64,000 bases of DNA, taken from the NCBI RefSeq assembly GCF_022352055.1, contig NZ_JAKRWM010000002.1:434001-498000 (forward strand), written 5' to 3'. This DNA is from Cohnella mopanensis. GTDB lineage: Bacteria > Bacillota > Bacilli > Paenibacillales > Paenibacillaceae. The first letter of the stretch is position 1; each line of letters begins with the position of its first letter. This document shows, one piece after another, positions 8,206 to 19,861 of the stretch. The position numbers and the translations under genes were made by a program. The notes under the pieces are model-generated. The model did no database searches. It was not told the origin of the DNA and saw nothing but the letters and a program-made list of their open reading frames with translations.

Positions 8206-8742
8206 GTGTCGGAACTGGCATGGAAGACAGATGTACAGCTGGCGTGTTCCGGCGATCGGGATGCTTTCGCCAGGCTCATTCGCGAAATGCAGAATGAACT
8301 GTACGGAATGGCCCGGACTTTGCTGAGCAAGGATGAAGATTGCGCGGATGCGATCCAGGAGGCGATCTTGAAAGCCTATCGCGGCGTTCCGAAGCTGAGA
8401 GAGCCGGCGTATTTTCGGACATGGCTGCTGCGAATTCTCATTCACGAATGCCAACAAATCTATCGCAAGCAGAAAAGGACGACCCCTTCGGATAACCTGC
8501 CGGAGAGAGCGGCGCAATCGACGGAGAGCGATCTGGATCTGCGACAAGCCGTCGAACGATTGGAGGAGCCGCTGAGATTACTCGTTAAGCTGCATTATTT
8601 CGCGGATTTGCCGTTGTCGCAGATCGCCGACATGATGGAAGTATCCGAAGGGACGCTGAAGTCGAGATTGCATCGGGCAAGACGATATTTGGCCAAATGG
8701 CTCAATTTACCTGAGAGAGGGGAAGTCGGATATGAGTTCTAA
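8206..8742 (+). CDS. ECF-type RNA polymerase sigma factor
   Basis: 178 residues, standard length for an ECF sigma factor. Region 2, which binds the -10 element and core polymerase, spans about residues 15-80 and includes DEDCADAIQEAILKAYRG. Region 4, a helix-turn-helix for the -35 element, spans about 115-170 with LSQIADMMEVSEGTLKSRLHRAR. The GTG start follows TAGGAGGAA. The next gene, a membrane protein with a cytoplasmic N-terminus, overlaps it by 11 bp and is its probable anti-sigma partner. The inducing signal is unknown; cell-envelope stress is usual for such pairs. Confidence 0.93.
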   Translation: MSELAWKTDVQLACSGDRDAFARLIREMQNELYGMARTLLSKDEDCADAIQEAILKAYRGVPKLREPAYFRTWLLRILIHECQQIYRKQKRTTPSDNLPERAAQSTESDLDLRQAVERLEEPLRLLVKLHYFADLPLSQIADMMEVSEGTLKSRLHRARRYLAKWLNLPERGEVGYEF

Positions 8743-10105
8743 TGAATTGGAGGCACTTCTGCGAAATAGCGGATCGGCGAAGCCTTCGGGAGTGCCAATG
8801 ACGATAGTGGATACAATTGAAAATACGCTACATAGTTTACCTTCAAGAAGCGAGTTGACAAGGAGGTCGCAAAGAATTCGTAGGCTGGCGATTATGGTCG
8901 CATCCATCGCGGTCGTTGGAGGGGCAGTCGCGGGTTATGCTTTATTTTCAAAGGAACAATCTTCGGATTCTTCCGTAATTTCGCAAAAACCGCCGGAAAG
9001 CTCGGTCGTGCAACAATCCGAATATATTCGGAATCCCGTAGTGGGTTCGTTACTCGACGATTCGAATATGGATAAGAACGGGCCGGAAGTAACGGACCAA
9101 GGAATAACGTTAATGGTGCGCGACGTTATCTATGATGGATCCGAGATAGCGATCCGGTATTCCGTTAAATCGGATAAGGAATTAGATGAATACATGATGG
9201 ATGCTAAACTGGCTATGGATAGTCACGATATTGGAAAAGTAGGGTATATAACCTCGGACAATTATGATCAATTACAGCATCGTTACGAGAAGTTAGATTC
9301 GGATCAATATGAGGGGGCTATTAATACTTGGAAGCTAGCCTACTCGGACTATCGGCCGGAATCTTTTCGCTTAAAATTGGAAGCTACGAGAATCGGCAAT
9401 CAAGCCGGCAACTGGTCGTTGGACATTCCGGTGTCCAAAACCCCTGATATGACCATCGTGACTTCCGATCTGAAAAAGACGACTGAACAGGGGACTCTTG
9501 AAATGAATCGGATCGTACTCTCGGCGGTGTCCACGCAAGTGCACTATCACTTCGAAGCAGGGAGCGTGGACTGGACATCCTGGCTCGGGGTAGAGGTGAC
9601 GGGCGACAACGGTGTTCAATATGGAAGCCATATCGCGAATAGCGCCAGTTCTTTAGGGGTTATGGATTTAGGTCCGGTCGCTAGCGACGCAAAAGCATTG
9701 ATTGTTCGCGCCTTCTATGATGATCCTCGAAATAATATGACAATAGAGACTAAGGATCTCTTCCACACTCCGATGATGGAGCAACCGACGGAAGACAAAC
9801 CGCTGGCGTTGCCGCTCGGGGAAGGGCGAGAAATGTATATTACGGGTATAGAATATTTGGCAGATAAAACGGTCATCCATTCGGAGTCGACATCGATTAG
9901 GGGAGGCTATGCTCTTCAAGACGAGAATGGCAAATTGTTTCCGATCCTGTCGTTTGGATCGAACGGCTCGATTGAATTCAAGCCGATTCCCGAAGATGCC
10001 AAGCTGACTTTTCTTACCCGGCCGACATATCCGCGAACTTACATTCCCGAGCTTGAGCTGAGAGTGGATCTTCCTCAACTGCTAGTCGGCTCCCCTCAAC
10101 AGTAA
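8732..10105 (+). CDS. Membrane DUF4179-like protein, probable anti-sigma factor
   Basis: 457 residues: a cytoplasmic N-terminal part of about 50 residues ending in a basic stretch, one membrane segment at about 52-73, and a large extracytoplasmic region. That region contains DQGITLMVRDVIYDGSEIAI, the beta-rich start typical of DUF4179 proteins found beside ECF sigma genes. Its start lies inside the end of the sigma gene (11-bp overlap), so the two are translationally coupled. By analogy it holds the sigma factor at the membrane until its outer domain senses a signal. I see no zinc-binding HxxxCxxC motif at the N-terminus, so it is not a classical ZAS anti-sigma factor. Confidence 0.82.
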   Translation: MSSNELEALLRNSGSAKPSGVPMTIVDTIENTLHSLPSRSELTRRSQRIRRLAIMVASIAVVGGAVAGYALFSKEQSSDSSVISQKPPESSVVQQSEYIRNPVVGSLLDDSNMDKNGPEVTDQGITLMVRDVIYDGSEIAIRYSVKSDKELDEYMMDAKLAMDSHDIGKVGYITSDNYDQLQHRYEKLDSDQYEGAINTWKLAYSDYRPESFRLKLEATRIGNQAGNWSLDIPVSKTPDMTIVTSDLKKTTEQGTLEMNRIVLSAVSTQVHYHFEAGSVDWTSWLGVEVTGDNGVQYGSHIANSASSLGVMDLGPVASDAKALIVRAFYDDPRNNMTIETKDLFHTPMMEQPTEDKPLALPLGEGREMYITGIEYLADKTVIHSESTSIRGGYALQDENGKLFPILSFGSNGSIEFKPIPEDAKLTFLTRPTYPRTYIPELELRVDLPQLLVGSPQQ

Positions 10106-10154
10106 CTGTGTTATAATGAAGGAATATTGTTGAGTCAAAGGGGAGCAGCAGAGA

Positions 10155-10721
10155 ATGGACAATCCGATCGCGTTGCGGGAGTGGGCCGTAGCCGTTAAGG
10201 CGCTGGAGGAAGGCAAACAAGTCATCGTCCTGCGCAAAGGCGGCATCGCGGAAGAGACCAAGGAATTCAGGCTGGAAAGCCCGCGCTTTTATTTGTTTCC
10301 ATCGTTCGAGCATCAGAGACCGAACCTAGTCAAGCCGGAAGCTAGCGAGATCGTCGAACTCACGCAAGCCGAGGCGGAGCAACTGACCGATCAAGTGCGT
10401 ATTTCCTCCTATGCGGAAGTCGTAGAGGATATCGAGATCATGGACTCGGAGACGCTTCAGAGGCTTAACGGATTGCATATTTGGACGGAGGATTACGCGG
10501 AGGAGCGTTTGAAGTGGAAAAAAACAAAACCTCTGCACGTCTTAATCCTTAGAGTCTACAAATTGGATATGCCGCAGATTATTCCGATGAGGGAAAGCTA
10601 CGGCGGCTGCAAATCCTGGCATAAACTTGAAGACATATCAGAAGCGCCGAAAATTCCCGTACTCAATGATAGAGACTTCGAGCTACAGGCAGAAGCGGTA
10701 CGTAAACGAATAATCGGATAG
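10155..10721 (+). CDS. DUF1802 family protein
   Basis: A soluble protein of 188 residues. The start MDNPIALREWAVAVKALEEG followed by a Leu-Arg-Lys-Gly-Gly turn and the phrase FYLFPSFEHQ matches the DUF1802 family of Firmicutes and cyanobacteria, whose function is unknown. An AAGGGGAGCAG Shine-Dalgarno precedes the ATG, and a TATAAT sits at 10112-10117 without a clear -35 box. It ends in its own terminator, so it is probably a single-gene unit unrelated to the suf operon downstream. Confidence 0.85.
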   Translation: MDNPIALREWAVAVKALEEGKQVIVLRKGGIAEETKEFRLESPRFYLFPSFEHQRPNLVKPEASEIVELTQAEAEQLTDQVRISSYAEVVEDIEIMDSETLQRLNGLHIWTEDYAEERLKWKKTKPLHVLILRVYKLDMPQIIPMRESYGGCKSWHKLEDISEAPKIPVLNDRDFELQAEAVRKRIIG

Positions 10722-10735
10722 TCGAAATGACCCTT

Positions 10736-10780
10736 CCGGACCTCTCTCACTATGTGGGATGAGGCCCGGTTTGCTTTTTT
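10736..10780 (+). terminator. Rho-independent terminator after the DUF1802 gene
   Basis: An imperfect stem from CCGG at 10736 to CCGG at 10765-10768 closes on a 3-base loop and is followed by TTTGCTTTTTT. Confidence 0.8.
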
Positions 10781-10804
10781 GCCGTAACTTTCATAAAATT
10801 GTTA

Positions 10805-10833
10805 TTGAGAATCAGTGAGAATCAAATTAAAAT
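10805..10833 (+). promoter_or_regulatory. suf operon promoter with repeated GAGAATCA boxes
   Basis: TTGAGA (10805-10810) and TAAAAT (10828-10833) are 17 bases apart, a good housekeeping promoter about 95 bases before sufC. GAGAATCA occurs twice in a row across the -35 and spacer, and ATCA-N8-TGAT follows. The placement suits a repressor site; resemblance to Fur-type boxes is only partial. Confidence 0.6.
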
Positions 10834-10927
10834 GATTATAAATAAGGATTTAATACAACTGAGCGTTCAGAAGAGTTTTTTCTTTGAGCTTCAATTGTAA
10901 ATCCTCATAGAAACTTGGAGGTTACGT

Positions 10928-11707
10928 ATGTCTACTCAATTCGAAATTCAAGGTTTGAAGTCGTCCATAGAGGGCAAAGAGATATTGAAAGGGATCGACC
11001 TTAAGATTAAAGGCGGCGAAGTTCATGCGATCATGGGCCCCAACGGTACAGGTAAAAGTACGTTGGCATCCGCGCTCATGGGCCATCCGAAATATGAAGT
11101 AACCGACGGTTCCGTCACGCTTAACGGCGAAGACGTGCTAGAAATGGGAGTAGACGAGCGCGCTCGCGCAGGTCTGTTCTTGGCTATGCAATATCCAAGC
11201 GAAATTACGGGCGTAACGAACGCGGACTTCTTGCGTAGCGCCATCAACGCGCGTCGCGAAGAAGGCAACGAGATTTCGTTGATCAAATTCGTTCGCCAAA
11301 TGGAAGGCAAAATGAAAGAACTCGAAATGAACCCTGAGTTCATGCACCGTTACCTGAACGAAGGCTTCTCCGGCGGCGAGAAGAAACGTAACGAAATTTT
11401 GCAAATGATGCTGCTTGAGCCTAAGCTCGTCATTTTGGATGAAATCGACTCCGGGTTGGATATCGATGCGCTTCGCATCGTTGCCGAAGGCGTGAACGCT
11501 ATGCGTTCCGAAGAGCGCGGATTCCTGATCATTACTCACTATCAGCGGTTGCTGAACTATATTACTCCTGATTTCGTTCACGTCATGATGCAAGGTCGCA
11601 TCGTGAAATCCGGCGGACCTGAACTGGCTCACCGCTTGGAAGCTGAAGGATACGATTGGGTTAAAGAAGAACTGGGCATCGTCGACGAGACCGTCGGCCA
11701 AGCTTAA
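10928..11707 (+). CDS. sufC: Fe-S cluster assembly ATPase SufC
   Basis: ABC-type ATPase of the SufBCD scaffold, 259 residues, cytoplasmic. Walker [10 protein letters not shown] is at 37-45, the signature [10 protein letters not shown] near 147, and Walker [13 protein letters not shown] near 167; these are the exact SufC forms. It drives the conformational change in SufB-SufD during cluster building. First gene of a five-gene operon in the Firmicute order C-D-S-U-B, with sufD 18 bases downstream. AACTTGGAGGTT precedes the ATG. Confidence 0.97.
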   Translation: MSTQFEIQGLKSSIEGKEILKGIDLKIKGGEVHAIMGPNGTGKSTLASALMGHPKYEVTDGSVTLNGEDVLEMGVDERARAGLFLAMQYPSEITGVTNADFLRSAINARREEGNEISLIKFVRQMEGKMKELEMNPEFMHRYLNEGFSGGEKKRNEILQMMLLEPKLVILDEIDSGLDIDALRIVAEGVNAMRSEERGFLIITHYQRLLNYITPDFVHVMMQGRIVKSGGPELAHRLEAEGYDWVKEELGIVDETVGQA

Positions 11708-11725
11708 GAGGGGGGAATAGCAATC

Positions 11726-14695
<2,970 letters not shown>

Positions 14696-14712
14696 CAAGG
14701 AGGTTGATGATT

Positions 14713-16110
14713 GTGGCTAAGCAAATGCCCGAAATGGAAGAATACAAATACGGGTTTCGCGATGAGCATAAAGCGATTTTCCAATCCGGTAAAGGCTTGA
14801 CCGAAGAGATCGTTCGCACGATCTCGGAAATGAAAGGCGAACCGGAATGGATGCTTAAATTCCGCCTGAAGTCGTTGGAGCAATTCCGCAAGATGGAAAT
14901 GCCCAAGTGGGGCGGCAACATGGACGATCTGGATTTCGAAGACATCCAGTACTACGTTAAGCCTTCCGAGAAACAAGGGAAAACGTGGGAAGAGGTTCCT
15001 GAAGAAATCAAAGCGACTTTCGATAAGCTAGGCATCCCCGAAGCGGAACAAAAGTTCCTCGCCGGCGTATCGGCTCAATATGAGTCCGAGGTTGTCTACC
15101 ACAGCATGCAAGAGGATCTGGAGAAGCAGGGCGTAATCTTCATGGATACCGATACGGCGATCCGTGAACATCCAGAAATTTTCAAAGAATACTTCGGTAC
15201 GGTCATTCCGCCTGCCGATAACAAATTCGCGGCGCTCAATAGCGCGGTATGGTCTGGCGGCAGCTTCATCTATGTGCCTAAAGGCGTACAATGTACGGTA
15301 CCACTTCAAGCCTACTTCCGTATTAACTCCGAGAACATGGGCCAATTCGAGCGTACGCTTATTATCGCCGACGAAGGCAGCTCCGTTCACTATGTCGAGG
15401 GCTGTACGGCTCCGGTATATAGCACGAACTCGCTTCACAGCGCCGTTGTCGAAATCATCGTGAAGAAGGACGCTCGCGTTCGCTACACGACGATCCAGAA
15501 CTGGGCGCCTAACATCTACAACCTCGTTACGAAACGTGCGGTTGCGGAAGAGAACGCGACGATGGAATGGGTCGACGGCAACATCGGCTCCAAGCTGACG
15601 ATGAAATATCCTGCGGTTATTCTGAAAGGCCGCGGAGCGAAAGGCATGGTTCTTTCCATCGCGGTTGCGGGCAAAGGCCAACACCAAGACGCGGGAGCTA
15701 AGATGGTTCACTTGGCGCCGGACACGAGCTCGACGATCGTTTCCAAATCGATCTCTAAACACGGCGGTAAAGTAACGTATCGCGGACTTGCTTCTTTCGG
15801 CCGCAATGCCGAGGGCGCTAAAGCGAACATCAAGTGCGATACGCTTATCCTCGACGATCAATCGACGAGCGATACGATTCCTTACAACGAGATCATGAAC
15901 GACAATATTACGCTTGAGCACGAAGCGACCGTTTCCAAAGTATCGGAAGATCAATTGTTCTATCTGATGAGCCGCGGATTAACGGATGCAGAAGCCACTC
16001 AAATGATCGTCATGGGCTTCATCGAGCCGTTCACCAAAGAATTGCCGATGGAATACGCGGTCGAGATGAACCGTCTCATCAAGTTCGAGATGGAAGGCTC
16101 TATCGGTTAA
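14713..16110 (+). CDS. sufB: Fe-S cluster assembly protein SufB
   Basis: Main scaffold subunit on which the cluster forms, 465 residues, last gene of the operon. The segments [23 protein letters not shown] and [20 protein letters not shown] are characteristic SufB stretches. Open codons extend to TTG at 14704 and ATG at 14707, but the GTG at 14713 is 9 bases from AAGGAGG and gives the usual MAKQMPE start. A terminator follows 28 bases after the stop. Confidence 0.96.
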   Translation: MAKQMPEMEEYKYGFRDEHKAIFQSGKGLTEEIVRTISEMKGEPEWMLKFRLKSLEQFRKMEMPKWGGNMDDLDFEDIQYYVKPSEKQGKTWEEVPEEIKATFDKLGIPEAEQKFLAGVSAQYESEVVYHSMQEDLEKQGVIFMDTDTAIREHPEIFKEYFGTVIPPADNKFAALNSAVWSGGSFIYVPKGVQCTVPLQAYFRINSENMGQFERTLIIADEGSSVHYVEGCTAPVYSTNSLHSAVVEIIVKKDARVRYTTIQNWAPNIYNLVTKRAVAEENATMEWVDGNIGSKLTMKYPAVILKGRGAKGMVLSIAVAGKGQHQDAGAKMVHLAPDTSSTIVSKSISKHGGKVTYRGLASFGRNAEGAKANIKCDTLILDDQSTSDTIPYNEIMNDNITLEHEATVSKVSEDQLFYLMSRGLTDAEATQMIVMGFIEPFTKELPMEYAVEMNRLIKFEMEGSIG

Positions 16111-16138
16111 ACGTATTTGCTTCAACGAACAATAAAGG

Positions 16139-16177
16139 TAACCCCGCTTGGCCATAGGCTGAGCGGGGTTATTCTTT
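16139..16177 (+). terminator. Rho-independent terminator of the suf operon
   Basis: A perfect 10-bp stem (taaccccgct / agcggggtta) with a 13-base loop is followed by TTCTTTG. Confidence 0.92.
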
Positions 16178-16195
16178 GTAGCTATTCCGTTAGCC

Positions 16196-16402
16196 CTATT
16201 TCTCCCTCGTTGCATAAGGCTCCGACATAAACCATGCGATATGCGTACATCTTTGGCATACGAGTATGGTTGCGTTTCTATTAGCCCAATCAAGTCCGAA
16301 AAAGGTAGCTCCTCTTGAGTTCAGCTGTCGTTGGTCTTTATCAAAAGTGTCATTGCCGCAGCATGGGCATACGATCGAAGCGCCGCCAGCATTAAATCTC
16401 AT
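16196..16402 (-). CDS. Small zinc-ribbon-like protein
   Basis: 68 residues with two Cys pairs, CPCCGN near residue 12 and CQRC near 50, spaced as in a zinc ribbon. Between them is a polar stretch with FGLDW. I do not recognise a named family; a small nucleic-acid or protein-binding role is possible. The ATG at 16400-16402 has AAGGAGAGG 7 bases upstream, better than the TTG two codons earlier. It runs towards the suf operon and stops 19 bases from its terminator, so it is a separate transcription unit. Confidence 0.75.
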   Translation of the reverse strand: MRFNAGGASIVCPCCGNDTFDKDQRQLNSRGATFFGLDWANRNATILVCQRCTHIAWFMSEPYATREK

Positions 16403-16579
16403 CGTCAACCTCTCCTTTATCTAATATAAAGTACTGTACGAATAAATGTCTGGAAAGTTCCGGTCCTCTATACGTCATAATCAAAAATAGAAAATGTTAG
16501 TAACACGAGCATAAACGGGAAGCCTTAACATCATCCTATAGGGGAATGACTACCTATTTCGGAAGGCGGATTAAACCCA

Positions 16580-17527
16580 ATGAAGCTCATGAAAGTAATT
16601 TCTTTAGCGATCGTCCTATTCGCGCTGGCCGGTTGCGTCCATAATCCCGGAGATACGATGGAACTGAAGCGGCATTCCAGACCGGTAAAGGTTCAGTCAA
16701 ATGGACAATCTCCGGCCGATCTAACGGAAGGTCGGCATATCGTGCCGATCCACAAGCTCCAGAATTCCGCCTATGTATCATTAGACGACATTACTAAAGC
16801 GACGGGTTATCATGGAGCATGGCTGAAGGACGGAACTTATGGAATGGGAGAATATGACGCGACATGGATATTCCGAACAGGGGAAAGCACAGTAACGGTC
16901 GCAAGTAACAAAGTCACCATGCCGTCATCGGCAATCAAAGACAATAATCACCTTTACATTCCCGTATCAGGCATGCAGAAGCTATTCGGAGACGTTACGG
17001 TGTTCAAGATCGAAACGGACGATGTCGCTTTTTTCCCGAAACCGTCTCCGGACGAAACGGGAGTCACCGGCAGCCAATTAAATTTTGCGGATGCGCATCC
17101 TATGAAACCCGCCGCAGCAGCAGAGAAAATGAATACAAATTCGCCTTTGATCGCGTTCGCCAAAAAATTTCTCGGGATCAAATACGAATTCGGAACCGGG
17201 CTCTATAAACAAACCGGAACCTTCGACTGTTCTTCGTTCACCCAATACGTGTTCAAACAATTCAATATCGATTTACCCCGCTTAGCTAGGACGCAAGCGG
17301 AGAGAGGGAAGTACATCGCAAGGGACAACCTCGAAGCCGGGGATTTGCTTTTTTTCTATGTACCGGGGCGTTTTAAGAGTAATGAAACGGTTGGGCATGT
17401 AGGTATCTATATGGGGGATGGAAATATGATACATGCGAGTCCGAAGCCCAAAGACGGGGTCCAGATTACTCCGATCAATAAGGCTTATTGGAAAAAAACG
17501 TTTATGTATGCTAAGCGTTATATGTGA
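16580..17527 (+). CDS. NlpC/P60 peptidase lipoprotein
   Basis: A 315-residue lipoprotein: signal peptide with lipobox ALAGC (Cys near 19), then a middle domain of about 45-160 resembling the copper-amine-oxidase-N or stalk domains of Paenibacillaceae, then an NlpC/P60 domain from about 190. The catalytic Cys is C217 in FDCSSFTQYVF, and His273 in GHVGIYMGDG is the second catalytic residue. These enzymes cut peptide stems of peptidoglycan, here probably in the wall outside the membrane. Monocistronic; GGAAGG lies upstream of the ATG. Confidence 0.9.
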   Translation: MKLMKVISLAIVLFALAGCVHNPGDTMELKRHSRPVKVQSNGQSPADLTEGRHIVPIHKLQNSAYVSLDDITKATGYHGAWLKDGTYGMGEYDATWIFRTGESTVTVASNKVTMPSSAIKDNNHLYIPVSGMQKLFGDVTVFKIETDDVAFFPKPSPDETGVTGSQLNFADAHPMKPAAAAEKMNTNSPLIAFAKKFLGIKYEFGTGLYKQTGTFDCSSFTQYVFKQFNIDLPRLARTQAERGKYIARDNLEAGDLLFFYVPGRFKSNETVGHVGIYMGDGNMIHASPKPKDGVQITPINKAYWKKTFMYAKRYM

Positions 17528-17550
17528 CGTTCACATCCCCGCTCATCAAA

Positions 17551-17587
17551 AAAGGCAATTCCCTTGAGCTAGCAAGGGAATTGCCTT
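17551..17587 (-). terminator. Terminator of the minus-strand HD-GYP gene
   Basis: A 15-bp perfect stem around AGCTA, with AAAAAA on the plus side, gives a stem followed by TTTTTT on the minus strand. It lies between two convergent genes and may stop both transcripts. Confidence 0.9.
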
Positions 17588-17594
17588 CTGCCTG

Positions 17595-18647
17595 TTAGGT
17601 ATTTACATGTACGATCTCGTATTCCCGGTTTACGGACAAATCGAGAAATTGATCCCCGACTTGGACGAGCGGTCGGAAAAAATCGGTGGGGTGAGTCATG
17701 ACGATGGTACCGACCTCTCCTGTCGACAATTCTACCCGTTTGCCTATGAAATTCGGGACCATATGACGGATGAAGGTGTATGTGATATCGGGATCCAACT
17801 CTTGGAAGCTTAATTCATGCATTTCTCTTAGCACATGCAGTAGGTCTCTTTTCTCGCGGTAAACCCGAGAGGAGATCATAGCGCTATAGACGTCAGCAAC
17901 GGCGACGACTTTGGCCATAGGATGGATTTTGTCACCGGTTAAGCCTAGCGGATAACCTTTGCCATCCATTCGTTCATGATGCTGCAAGGCAGCAAGGGCG
18001 ATTGCGGGATCCTCGAAGGAGTTTTTCAAGATCTCATATCCGTACTGAGGATGGTTTTTGATCTCTTGATATTCTTCATCGGTAAGCTTTGATGGTTTAT
18101 TTAAGATCGCTTCCGCGATCTTGCATTTGCCGATATCGTGCAGGAATCCCGCTTTGCCTGCCCGTACGGTCGCTTCCTCGTCCCAGTTAAGCCATCGGGC
18201 TATGTAGTAGCAAAGCATGCCGACCTGCACGGAGTGCTGGTATGTGTAGTCATCCTGGCTGTTAAGCATAAGCAACAAGGAGACGACGTCGCGTTCCGCA
18301 CGGAAATTCTCGACGAGGGGTTGGAAGCTTTCCTTCACATCATCCTCGTAGATGCGGCCATCCGCTAAAGCCCGCTCGAACAATTGCTCTGCACCGGCTA
18401 CCGCGTCGTGGTAGAGCGGACGAAGCAAGGGGTTATAGGGAGGCGGCTGCGACACGACTTCCGCTTGGGGTGGAGCAATGCCTGCTCGCCGCTCGATTTC
18501 GATATAATCAATCTGATGTTGATACATACGAGATAATTCCTTCTCGTTGAGCACTGTTCCTTTGGAAAGTACGAGTAATCCAAAGGAGTTGAATATATCC
18601 TCGGAAAGTTGGTCCCCTGATCGTACATCCGTAATATGGACTCTCAT
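17595..18647 (-). CDS. HD-GYP domain phosphodiesterase
   Basis: 350 residues, predicted to hydrolyse cyclic di-GMP. An N-terminal segment of about 110 residues precedes the HD domain. Metal-binding residues H170-D171 (LHDIGK), the HHE triad at 223-225 and GYP at 231-233 are all present, so the enzyme looks active. No membrane segment or receiver domain is seen. A second HD-GYP protein of the same architecture lies at 24367-25482. A CcpA-like site (TGTGAGCGCTTTCG, 18677-18690) stands 30 bases before the start. Confidence 0.92.
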   Translation of the reverse strand: MRVHITDVRSGDQLSEDIFNSFGLLVLSKGTVLNEKELSRMYQHQIDYIEIERRAGIAPPQAEVVSQPPPYNPLLRPLYHDAVAGAEQLFERALADGRIYEDDVKESFQPLVENFRAERDVVSLLLMLNSQDDYTYQHSVQVGMLCYYIARWLNWDEEATVRAGKAGFLHDIGKCKIAEAILNKPSKLTDEEYQEIKNHPQYGYEILKNSFEDPAIALAALQHHERMDGKGYPLGLTGDKIHPMAKVVAVADVYSAMISSRVYREKRDLLHVLREMHELSFQELDPDITYTFIRHMVPNFIGKRVELSTGEVGTIVMTHPTDFFRPLVQVGDQFLDLSVNREYEIVHVNT

Positions 18648-18814
18648 ATGTCACCTCTACAGAATTTTCGAGTTAATGTGAGCGCTTTCGATGAAATTCT
18701 TCCCAATTCCTATGCTACCAAGTTAAGCGTTTACTTGCAATATATAGTTCTTAAGAATTACATAATTACATCCAAAGAACGTTTTATTTTTGAATAGCGA
18801 GGTTATTGTCCGGT

Positions 18815-19861
18815 TTATTCTCCCATTAACTCTGCGTAGGTTCGTCTAGCTAGTAGCGGATCGTCCGTGCCCATGACGAGCGCGCGACCATCGGCGAACA
18901 GAAGGAACGTCATTCCGCCTGGCAAATGCAATCTTAACGAATAAGGATTCATTTCCGTACGACCGACTTTGCCGAATCTCGGCTCGATGGATGCGAGGTC
19001 AAGGGTTAAAGGCGTGGCCGGACATACTTGAACCGTGTTCCTACCGCATAAGGATGCCGTCATCGCCTCATTAGGACAATCTCCATCAAGCACAATAAAC
19101 TGCCGATCCCCGCAAACGGGACAGTCAGTTTTTCGGGCGCTTTTGACTGAGAAGGATTGCCATTGATGCTGCCAAAGATCGATTTGCATAAGGGAACCAT
19201 GAAGCGCTTCGACCTGACCCGTCAGTATCTTGATCGCTTCCATGGTTTGAATGGAAGCGATCGTATCTACGATCGGAGAGAGCACTCCAGCCGTCTCGCA
19301 AGTGTCCAGCGTTCCTCCCGGAGGAGGCTCGGGGAACAAGCAACGCAGGCAGGGGGTTGAGCCGGGAACGACGGTTAGGGACATCCCGGATGCGCCCACC
19401 GCTCCGCCGTATATCCAGGGTACGTGATGTTTAATGCTGAACTCGTTAATCAAATAGCGGACGCTGAAATTGTCCGTTCCGTCCATCACGATGTCAGCTT
19501 CGACGAGAAGCGACTCCGCATTGTAGGAGGAGAGGTCCGCAACGCGAGGGAGTACGGTTATGTCGCTATTTATCGCCGACAGCCTAGAAGCGGCTGCAAC
19601 AGCTTTCGGGGTACCCCTAGCGGCGTCTGTTTCATCGTAGAGCAGTTGCCGTTGCAAATTGCTCCGGTCCACGATATCCCTATCGATCAGTGTCAGCTTT
19701 CCAACGCCCGCCCGTGCAAGATGATTGGCGATGACACAACCTAAAGCTCCCACGCCGACGATTACAGCATGTGCGTTAAGCAAGCGGATTTGTCCTTGCT
19801 CTCCGATAGCCGAATAGCGCACTTGCCTGGCATATCGCGGGTCAATGCCCGTGATCGTCAT
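18815..19861 (-). CDS. moeB: Molybdopterin-synthase adenylyltransferase MoeB (ThiF family)
   Basis: E1-like enzyme, 348 residues, that adenylates the C-terminal glycine of MoaD using ATP. The nucleotide-binding loop GVGALGC is at 36-42, followed by the Asp-rich strand (LIDRDIVDRSNLQRQ) and the Cys pairs CLRC and CPVCG that bind structural zinc. The last ~60 residues form a small extra domain often found in Firmicute MoeB/ThiF. The start overlaps the stop of the moaD-moaE fusion gene by 4 bp, so enzyme and substrate are made together. Confidence 0.92.
   Translation of the reverse strand: MTITGIDPRYARQVRYSAIGEQGQIRLLNAHAVIVGVGALGCVIANHLARAGVGKLTLIDRDIVDRSNLQRQLLYDETDAARGTPKAVAAASRLSAINSDITVLPRVADLSSYNAESLLVEADIVMDGTDNFSVRYLINEFSIKHHVPWIYGGAVGASGMSLTVVPGSTPCLRCLFPEPPPGGTLDTCETAGVLSPIVDTIASIQTMEAIKILTGQVEALHGSLMQIDLWQHQWQSFSVKSARKTDCPVCGDRQFIVLDGDCPNEAMTASLCGRNTVQVCPATPLTLDLASIEPRFGKVGRTEMNPYSLRLHLPGGMTFLLFADGRALVMGTDDPLLARRTYAELMGE

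Noticed and set aside
9668..10078. 136-codon minus-strand frame inside the DUF4179 gene
   Set aside because: Shadow frame with no known domain and no start signal.
15028..15954. A 308-codon open frame on the minus strand inside sufB
   Set aside because: It mirrors the codon bias of sufB on the opposite strand, has an Arg/Val-rich composition with no recognisable domain, and no ribosome binding site.
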